A stretch of 7,821 nucleotides of DNA, taken from contig CALXJO010000146.1 of assembly GCA_944388645.1 (NCBI GenBank), forward strand, positions 1 to 7,821, written 5' to 3'. This stretch comes from an uncultured Clostridia bacterium. Its GTDB lineage: Bacteria; Bacillota; Clostridia; TANB77; CAG-508. Below, piece after piece: positions 1-7,000 of the stretch (positions are counted from its first letter, which is position 1; every line of letters begins with the position of its first letter). The notes beneath the pieces were generated by a model that ran no database searches, was not told the DNA's origin, and was given only the letters and a program-made list of their open reading frames with translations. The position numbers and the translations under genes were made by a program.

Positions 1-100
1 TATCAACAAAAACGGAAACTATTAATCTCCGAAGAGATAGTAAGGGTGGTTAATATAAAGAAGTTTATAAAAAATATTATTAAGTAATACAATTTAATAA
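1..100. other. Upstream stretch, no gene assigned
   Basis: No gene can be recognised here. One + frame stays open from the window edge to a TAA at 85-87 and another to a TAA at 51-53. Either could be the tail of an upstream gene, but neither resembles the C-terminus of ribosomal protein L7/L12, the usual upstream neighbour of rpoB. Both frames also use codons (CGG, CGA, CTC) that look rare in rpoB and rpoC. Positions 25-38 can fold as a five-pair hairpin (ATCTC/GAGAT, loop CGAA), extendable on the left arm through 20-23 with one bulge. The segment from about 11 to 50 is less AT-rich than what follows. It may be a structured RNA end or simply spacer. Confidence 0.4.
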
Positions 101-149
101 GTTGGCAAAACAAAAGAAATCTTGCCAATGGTTTTTTATTGCCTTTTTT
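101..149 (+). terminator. Terminator-like hairpin with two T runs
   Basis: The arm TTGGCAA (102-108) is perfectly complementary to TTGCCAA (122-128), with a 13-base loop. Three bases later comes TTTTTT (132-137). The core GGCAA (104-108) can instead pair with a second TTGCC (139-143), followed directly by another TTTTTT (144-149). The 5' arm therefore has two possible partners, each ending in a T run. This looks like an intrinsic terminator for upstream transcription, or a partial terminator that lets some read-through reach rpoB. The stem is short and the loop large, so it is weaker than the terminator after rpoC. Confidence 0.55.
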
Positions 150-161
150 ACGCTATGTAAA

Positions 162-189
162 TTGTCAAAAAAGAGGAATTGCATTTAAG
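162..189 (+). promoter_or_regulatory. Candidate housekeeping promoter for rpoBC
   Basis: TTGTCA (162-167) matches the -35 consensus TTGACA at five of six bases. After a 16-base spacer, TTTAAG (184-189) matches TATAAT at four of six. The site lies just after the terminator-like hairpin, a sensible place to restart transcription, and would give a leader of about 130 bases. The -10 match is weak and A/T-rich sequence yields such matches by chance. The main promoter may instead lie upstream of the window. Confidence 0.28.
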
Positions 190-254
190 TTTAATCTTAC
201 GGAAAAAGAGACTTAAGGGGAGCAGGTAAGTTTTTAGTATCTGATAAGAACTTA
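184..254 (+). promoter_or_regulatory. Leader hairpins that exclude one another
   Basis: The best hairpin pairs 227-236 (TAAGTTTTTA) with 245-254 (TAAGAACTTA): ten pairs including one G-U, with an eight-base loop. An alternative pairs ACTTA (211-215) with TAAGT (227-231), which would use the left arm of the first hairpin. A third pairs 184-192 with 209-217, nine pairs including two G-U, and would use up ACTTA. The three cannot all form at once, the arrangement expected of a conformational switch. No T run follows the hairpins directly, so any effect would more likely be on translation, RNA stability or pausing. The match to known riboswitch classes is nil as far as I can see. Confidence 0.3.
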
Positions 255-272
255 AATACAAGAGGGACTTTT

Positions 273-320
273 TTGAAATCTTTATATATTAATTCTGCTT
301 TAATTTTTTATATGGGGTGA
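273..320 (+). CDS. Possible 15-codon leader peptide upstream of rpoB
   Basis: A short frame starts with TTG at 273 and reads MKSLYINSALIFYMG before TGA at 318-320. AGAGGG (261-266) sits six bases before the TTG, a good ribosome binding site at good spacing. No ATG, GTG or other TTG occurs earlier in this open frame, which begins after a TAA at 192-194. The stop codon lies inside the rpoB ribosome binding site (GGGGTGA, 314-320) and six bases before the rpoB start. A ribosome ending here would be placed to restart on rpoB, so the frame could act by translational coupling or as an attenuation peptide. The peptide is hydrophobic in its middle and matches nothing I know. It could be chance, because purine runs are common in this leader. 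Confidence 0.35.
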   Translation: MKSLYINSALIFYMG

Positions 321-329
321 GTAACTTTG
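314..329 (+). promoter_or_regulatory. Ribosome binding site and TTG start of rpoB
   Basis: GGGGTGA (314-320) precedes the TTG at 327-329. The in-frame codon at 318-320 is TGA, so TTG is the only possible initiator before Met25. Residues from about position 9 onward already align with the conserved beta N-terminus (CTRKTFSKIGDYIEMPNL), so starting at Met25 would remove conserved sequence. The TTG start is therefore well supported. Confidence 0.85.
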
Positions 330-3300
330 AATCTAAAAGAAGTAAAACACGAAAAATGCACAAGAAAAACTTTTTCAAAAATAGGCGATTACATAGAAAT
401 GCCTAATTTAATCCAAGTGCAAAAAGATTCTTACAATTGGTTTATAGAAGAAGGACTTGGAGAAGTATTAAGAGATATTTCGCCTATAGTAGACTATTCT
501 GGAAACCTAGTATTAGAGTTCTTAGATTATCACATGGAAGACAAAACAAAATACACAATGGAAGAAGCAAAAGAAAGAGATGCAACATATTCATCAAGAT
601 TACATGTTAAAGTAAGACTTATTAACAAAGAAACTGGAGAAATTAAAGAGCAAGAAATCTATTTAGGAGACTTCCCTTTAATGACAGACAGTGCAACATT
701 TATTATCAATGGAGCAGAGAGAGTAATTGTAAGCCAATTAGTTCGTTCTCCATCTTGTTACTATGCACAAGATTTTGATAAAACTGGAAAAAGAATATAT
801 ACTTCAACAGTAATGCCAATTAGAGGTGCATGGCTAGAGTACGAAACAGATGGAAATGATGTGTTCTATGTAAGAGTTGATAGAACAAGAAAACTACCAG
901 TTACTTCATTATTAAGAAGTATTGGACTTACTACAGATGATCAAATTTTAGAGCTATTTGGAAATGACCCAAAAATAAAAGCAACTTTAGACAAAGATCC
1001 TATCAAGACTCAAGATGAAGCAATAATTGAAATATATAAAAAATTAAGACCGGGGGAACTTCCAACAGCAGATGCTGCTAGAAACTTATTCGATGGTTTA
1101 TTCTTCGATAACAGAAGATATGACCTAGCAAAAGTAGGAAGATACAAATTCAACAAAAAATTAAGATTAGCAACTAGAATAACAGGACAAGTAGCATATG
1201 ATGACATAGTAGATCCATCAACTGGAGAAGTTTTAGTAGAAAAAGGAAATGTAATCACTGAAGAAATTGCAGAAAGCATACAAGATTCAGGAATAAACAT
1301 TGTAGATGTAAATGTAAATGACACAAAAGTAAGAGTTATAGGAAATGGTGTTGTAAATATCCACAAAATGTTACCAAATGTGGATTTAAGTGACATACAC
1401 TTCAAAGAAGGTGTTAACTACAATGTATTAAAATCAATAATGGATACAACACCTGATGAAAAATTACATGATGTATTAAAAGAAAGACATGACGAATTAG
1501 TTCCATTAACAATTACAACAGAGGATATGATAGCATCTATAAGCTATTTATTAAACTTAGATTATGGAATTGGAAATGTAGACGACATAGACCACTTAGG
1601 AAACAGACGTATAAGATGTGTTGGTGAGTTATTACAAAATCAATTTAGAATTGGTTTAACAAGACTAGAAAGAGTTGTTCGTGAAAGAATGACAATACAA
1701 GACCTAGACTCTGTAACACCACAAACATTAATAAACACAAAACCAATCACATCATCAATAAGAGAATTCTTTGGAAGCTCTCAATTATCACAATTCATGG
1801 ATCAAACAAACCCATTATCAGAGCTAACACATAAAAGAAGAATTTCAGCATTAGGACCTGGAGGACTTTCAAGAGAAAGAGCAGGATTCGAGGTTCGTGA
1901 TATTCACTACACACACTATGGTAGACTATGTCCAGTAGAATCTCCAGAAGGACCAAACATAGGACTTATATCAGCATTATCATCTTTTGCAATGATAGAT
2001 GAATATGGATTTATAGAAACACCATATAGAAAAATAGACAAAGAAACAGGAAAATTAACAGATATAGTAGAATATATGCCTGCTGATGAAGAAGATAAAT
2101 ACATTATTGCACAAGCATCAGAGCCAGTAGACGAAGAAGGAAAATTTGTAAATAAGAGAATCAAAGTAAGACATAAAGAAGAAATAACAGAGGTAAATGC
2201 AGACCAAGTAGACTATGTAGATGTTTCTCCAAAACAACTAGTATCTGTTGCAGCTGCAATGATACCATTCTTAGAGCATGATGACGTAAAACGTTCATTA
2301 ATGGGATCTAACATGCAACGTCAAGCAGTTCCACTTCTAATTCCAGAAGCTCCAATAGTTGGAACAGGTATGGAATACAAAGCAGCAAGAGATTCAGAAA
2401 TAACAGTAACAGCTAAAAATGATGGTATAGTAGAAAAAGTTACTGCAGATGAAATTACTGTAAGAAATAAGAAAAATGAATTAGATAAATATAGATTACG
2501 TAAATTCAAGAGAACAAATGGTGGAACATGTATAAACCAAAGACCAGTTGTTCAAAGAGGAGAAGTTGTTAAAGCAGGAGACATACTAGCTGATGGACCA
2601 GCTACTCAAAATGGAGAAATGGCACTTGGAAGAAACGTACTTATTGCATTCTCTACATGGGAAGGTTATAACTACGAGGACGCCGTATTAATTAGCGAAA
2701 GACTAGTTAAAGAAGATGTATATACATCAATCCATATAGAAGAATATGACTGTGAATGTCGTGATACAAAACTAGGACCAGAAGAAATTACACGTGATAT
2801 ACCAAATGTTGGTGATGATGTATTAAAAGACCTAGATGAAAACGGTATTATAAGAATTGGTGCAGAAGTAAGACCAGGAGACATATTAGTTGGTAAAGTT
2901 ACTCCTAAAGGAGAAACAGAACTAACAGCAGAAGAAAGATTACTTCGTGCAATATTCGGTGAAAAATCAAGAGAAGTAAGAGACACATCACTACGTGTAC
3001 CACATGGTGAAGCAGGAACAATAGTAGATATAAAAATATTTACTAGAGAAAATTCAGAAGAATTATCTCCTGGAGTAAACCAAGTAATAAGATGTTACAT
3101 TGCTACAAAGAGAAAAATCTCTGTTGGTGATAAGATGGCTGGACGTCATGGTAACAAAGGTGTTATCTCAAGAATATTACCAGAAGAAGATATGCCATTC
3201 TTACCAGATGGAACACCAGTAGACATAGTATTAAACCCAATGGGTATACCATCTCGTATGAACTTAGGACAAGTGCTAGAAGTTCACTTAGGTATGGCAG

Positions 3301-4046
3301 CACGTGCTCTAGGATGGAAAGTTGCAACACCAGTATTTGATGGTGCAAAAGACTATGAAATAGAAGACTTACTAGAAGAAGCAGGATTACGTAGAGATGG
3401 AAAAACAGACCTTTATGATGGTAGAACAGGAGAAAAATTTGTAAAACCAATAACAGTTGGAGTTATGTACATGATGAAATTACACCACTTAGTAGATGAC
3501 AAGATTCACGCAAGGTCAACTGGACCATATTCATTAGTTACACAACAACCTCTAGGAGGTAAAGCTCAATTTGGTGGACAACGTTTTGGAGAAATGGAAG
3601 TTTGGGCATTAGAAGCTTATGGTGCTGCATATTCACTACAAGAAATGTTAACTGTAAAATCAGATGATATTGTTGGACGTGTTAAAACATATGAATCAAT
3701 TGTTAAAGGCGAAAATGTTCCAGAACCAGGAATTCCAGAAGGTTTCAAAGTTTTAGTAAAAGAACTAGAAGCTTTAGGACTAGATATTAGATTATTTACA
3801 CATGATGACCAAGAAATAGAGCTAAAAGAAGACATAGATGATTCTACAAGCTTTAGCAATATAGAAAATAAATCACTTGAGGAAGATAATGTAATTGATG
3901 AAAATGAATTATCTGATGGTTATATTGAAGAATCTTCAGAAGACGAGGATTCAGATAGTGATACATTATTCGAAGACTTAGATGACGAGAATGATGATAT
4001 GATTTTAGAAGATGAAGACCTTATAGATGATGACAGCGAAGAATAA
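327..4046 (+). CDS. rpoB: DNA-directed RNA polymerase subunit beta
   Basis: This is the 1239-residue beta subunit of the core RNA polymerase (alpha2-beta-beta prime-omega), which makes RNA from DNA in the cytoplasm. The N-terminal protrusion and lobe region includes FPLMTDSATFIINGAERV (116-133). The rifampicin region (483-514) equals E. coli 507-538, with the key residues present: Q489, D492, H502 and S507, which correspond to E. coli Q513, D516, H526 and S531. A second pocket segment lies at 535-550. YNYEDAVLIS (781-790) and GDKMAGRHGNKG (934-945) carry active-site residues, with K936 and K944 matching E. coli K1065 and K1073. The C-terminal region that packs on beta prime is at 1074-1128. 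No large E. coli-type insertion is present between the last two motifs. From about 1161 the protein becomes a very acidic tail with no Lys or Arg after 1182. It is co-transcribed with rpoC, 34 bases downstream. Identification is certain. Confidence 0.99.
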   Translation: MNLKEVKHEKCTRKTFSKIGDYIEMPNLIQVQKDSYNWFIEEGLGEVLRDISPIVDYSGNLVLEFLDYHMEDKTKYTMEEAKERDATYSSRLHVKVRLINKETGEIKEQEIYLGDFPLMTDSATFIINGAERVIVSQLVRSPSCYYAQDFDKTGKRIYTSTVMPIRGAWLEYETDGNDVFYVRVDRTRKLPVTSLLRSIGLTTDDQILELFGNDPKIKATLDKDPIKTQDEAIIEIYKKLRPGELPTADAARNLFDGLFFDNRRYDLAKVGRYKFNKKLRLATRITGQVAYDDIVDPSTGEVLVEKGNVITEEIAESIQDSGINIVDVNVNDTKVRVIGNGVVNIHKMLPNVDLSDIHFKEGVNYNVLKSIMDTTPDEKLHDVLKERHDELVPLTITTEDMIASISYLLNLDYGIGNVDDIDHLGNRRIRCVGELLQNQFRIGLTRLERVVRERMTIQDLDSVTPQTLINTKPITSSIREFFGSSQLSQFMDQTNPLSELTHKRRISALGPGGLSRERAGFEVRDIHYTHYGRLCPVESPEGPNIGLISALSSFAMIDEYGFIETPYRKIDKETGKLTDIVEYMPADEEDKYIIAQASEPVDEEGKFVNKRIKVRHKEEITEVNADQVDYVDVSPKQLVSVAAAMIPFLEHDDVKRSLMGSNMQRQAVPLLIPEAPIVGTGMEYKAARDSEITVTAKNDGIVEKVTADEITVRNKKNELDKYRLRKFKRTNGGTCINQRPVVQRGEVVKAGDILADGPATQNGEMALGRNVLIAFSTWEGYNYEDAVLISERLVKEDVYTSIHIEEYDCECRDTKLGPEEITRDIPNVGDDVLKDLDENGIIRIGAEVRPGDILVGKVTPKGETELTAEERLLRAIFGEKSREVRDTSLRVPHGEAGTIVDIKIFTRENSEELSPGVNQVIRCYIATKRKISVGDKMAGRHGNKGVISRILPEEDMPFLPDGTPVDIVLNPMGIPSRMNLGQVLEVHLGMAARALGWKVATPVFDGAKDYEIEDLLEEAGLRRDGKTDLYDGRTGEKFVKPITVGVMYMMKLHHLVDDKIHARSTGPYSLVTQQPLGGKAQFGGQRFGEMEVWALEAYGAAYSLQEMLTVKSDDIVGRVKTYESIVKGENVPEPGIPEGFKVLVKELEALGLDIRLFTHDDQEIELKEDIDDSTSFSNIENKSLEEDNVIDENELSDGYIEESSEDEDSDSDTLFEDLDDENDDMILEDEDLIDDDSEE

Positions 4047-4065
4047 GAAAAGTAAAATATAATCC

Positions 4066-4083
4066 AAGGGGGCAAAAATAGTG
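4066..4083 (+). promoter_or_regulatory. Ribosome binding site and GTG start of rpoC
   Basis: AAGGGGG (4066-4072) lies eight bases before the GTG at 4081-4083. The protein from this start reads MDELNNFEKMKIGIASDEKI, which matches the usual Firmicutes beta prime beginning (ELNNF, then IASPEKI in relatives). The next ATG, at residue 10, would lose the conserved ELNNF. The GTG start is therefore preferred. The rpoB-rpoC gap of 34 bases holds no terminator. Confidence 0.85.
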
Positions 4084-7000
4084 GATGAATTAAATAACTT
4101 TGAAAAAATGAAAATTGGCATAGCTTCTGATGAGAAAATAAGAGAATGGTCACATGGAGAGGTAAAAAAGCCAGAGACTATTAATTATAGAACTCTAAAA
4201 CCAGAAAGAGATGGTCTATTCTGTGAAAGAATATTTGGACCTACAAAAGACTGGGAATGCCATTGTGGAAAATATAAAAGGGTTAGATATAAAGGTATAG
4301 TTTGTGACAGATGTGGTGTTGAAGTTACAAAATCTAAAGTAAGAAGAGAGAGAATGGGGCATATAGAACTTGCTGCCCCAGTAGCTCACATCTGGTACTT
4401 TAAAGGAATACCAAGTAGAATTGCTTTAATGCTAGATATATCTCCAAAAGCTCTAGAAAAAGTAATCTACTTTGCATCATATATAGTAACAGACAAAGGT
4501 TCTACAACACTTTCAAAAGCTCAAGTATTATCTGAAAAAGAATATGTAGAAGCTGTTGAAAAGTTCGGAAAAGGCTCATTTAAAGCAGAAATGGGAGCAG
4601 AACCAATAAGAACATTATTATCAGAAATAGACCTTGAAAAATTATCTGCAAAATTAAAGAAAGAATTAGAAAAAGCAAGTGAGCAAAAGAAAGCAAAACT
4701 TGTAAAAAGACTAGACACAGTAGAATCATTCAGATTATCAGGAAATAGACCTGAATGGATGGTTATGCAAGTTGTTCCAGTTATCCCACCAGATTTAAGA
4801 CCAATGGTTCAATTAGATGGTGGAAGATTTGCAACATCAGACTTAAACGACTTATATAGAAGAGTTATAAACAGAAATAACAGATTAAAAAGATTACTAG
4901 AACTTGGAGCTCCAGAAATAATAGTAAGAAACGAAAAAAGAATGCTTCAAGAATCAGTAGATGCATTAATAGATAATGGAAGACGTGGAAGACCAGTAAC
5001 TGGTGCTGGAAATAGACCATTAAAATCATTATCAGATATGCTAAAAGGAAAACAAGGAAGATTTAGACAAAACTTACTTGGAAAACGTGTTGACTACTCA
5101 GGACGTTCAGTTATAGTTGTTGGACCAGAATTAAAAATTTATCAATGCGGTGTTCCAAAGGAAATGGCTGTTGAATTATTCAAACCATTTGTTATGAAAG
5201 AATTAGTAGGACGTGGAATAGCACACAATATTAAAAATGCAAAAAGAATGGTAGAAAGATTACGTCCAGAAGTATGGGATATATTAGAAGATGTTATAAA
5301 AGACCATCCAGTACTTCTAAACCGTGCACCAACACTTCACAGACTTGGAATTCAAGCATTTGAGCCAGTTTTAGTTGAAGGAAGAGCAATAAAATTACAC
5401 CCATTAGTTTGTACTGCTTTCAATGCAGACTTTGATGGAGACCAAATGGCTATTCACTTACCATTATCTCCAGAAGCTCAGGCAGAAGCAAGATACTTAA
5501 TGTTATCTGAAAACAACTTATTAAAACCACAAGATGGTAAACCAGTTACTACTCCAACACAGGATATGATTTTAGGAAGTTATTACTTAACAATGGATGT
5601 AGATGGAGAATTAGGAGAAGGAACATATTTCTCATCTCCAGAAGAAGCAATTACAGCATTAGAAAACCATGATATAACAATGCACTCAAAGATATTTGTA
5701 AGAAGATCAAAAGTTGTAGATGGAGTAGAAAAACATGCAAAAGTTGCAACAACAGTTGGAAAAATAATATTCAATTCTGGAATTCCTCAAGATTTAGGCT
5801 TTGTAGATAGAAGCAAACCAGAAAACGAATTTGAATATGAAATAAATACAACAGTTTCTAAGAAAAATCTAGGTAAAATAATAGAAAAATGTATTAATGT
5901 TCACGGATTAAGTAGAACAGCAGTACTTCTAGACTATATTAAATCTACAGGTTATAAATATTCAACATTAGGTGCTGTTACAGTATCTGTTGCAGATGTT
6001 CAAGTACCACCAGAAAAGAAAACAATACTAGAAAAAGCAGAAGCAGATGTAACTGAAGTTCAAAAACAATATAGACGTGGTTTAATTACTGATGACGAAA
6101 GATATTCAGAAGTAATTAAAATTTGGGAAAAAGCAACAGATGACGTAAAAGATGCAATGAAGAACAACTTTGATAAAGAAAACCCAATGTTCATGATGTC
6201 TGACTCTGGAGCCAGAGGTAATTTAGACCAGTTAAAACAAATTGCTGGTATGCGTGGACTTATGGCAAGCACAACAGGTAAGACAGTAGAAATACCAATC
6301 AAATCTTCATTCAGAGAGGGACTAGATGCCCTAGAATATTTCATATCTGCACACGGTGCTCGTAAAGGACTTTCAGATACAGCTTTAAGAACAGCAGACT
6401 CTGGATACTTAACAAGAAGATTAGTTGATGTATCACAAGATATTATCGTAAGAGAAGATGATTGTGGTACAACAGACGGAATTGTAGTATATGATATAAA
6501 AGATGGAAATCAAGTAATAGAAAAATTACAAGAAAGATTAGTAGGAAGATATCCACTACACGACATAGTTGATCCAAATACTAAAGAATTAATAGTAGAT
6601 ACAAATACTCTAATTACAGAAGACATAGCAGATAAAATAGTATCTGCTGGAATTGAAAGAGTAGAAGTACGTAGTGTATTTGGATGTAGAACAAAACATG
6701 GTGTTTGTGCAAAATGTTATGGAATGGGACTAGCAAGCAGAAAAGAAGTAGATATAGGAGATACAGTAGGTATAATTGCAGCACAATCAATTGGTGAGCC
6801 TGGTACACAGCTTACAATGAGAACAATACACTCTGGTGGTGTTGCTGGTGTTGCAGATATTACACAAGGTCTTCCTAGAGTTGAGGAGCTTTTCGAAGCT
6901 CGTAAACCAAAGGGAGTTGCTATAATCACAGAAATCCCAGGAAAAGTAACAATAAAAGAAGACAAGAAGAGAAAAGAAGTTGTAGTAACTTCTAAAGACA

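Noticed and set aside
39..60. AAGGGTGG resembling the T-box motif or a conserved RNase P RNA segment
   Set aside because: The ACCGCG part that should follow in a T-box is missing, and the bases after GTAAGGGTG do not continue as in RNase P RNA. The match is too short to support either.
273..301. TTGAAA (273-278) as a -35 element near rpoB
   Set aside because: No acceptable -10 lies 15-19 bases downstream. The TATATT at 285-290 is only six bases away.
312..320. ATG-GGG-TGA, a start-stop element just before rpoB
   Set aside because: It has no ribosome binding site at suitable distance and is in the same frame as the possible leader peptide, whose last codons these are.
4030..4063. Perfect TATAAT (4058-4063) between rpoB and rpoC, with ATGACA at 4030-4035
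   Set aside because: The spacing is 22 bases, too long for a normal promoter, and transcription would begin within the rpoC ribosome binding site. TATAAT is frequent by chance in such AT-rich DNA.
3617..4153. Ser-rich open frames on the - strand opposite the rpoB 3' end
   Set aside because: They are the complement of the Asp/Glu-rich beta tail codons (GAA, GAT, GAC), which read as Ser and Phe on the other strand. They have no homology signal or ribosome binding site of note.
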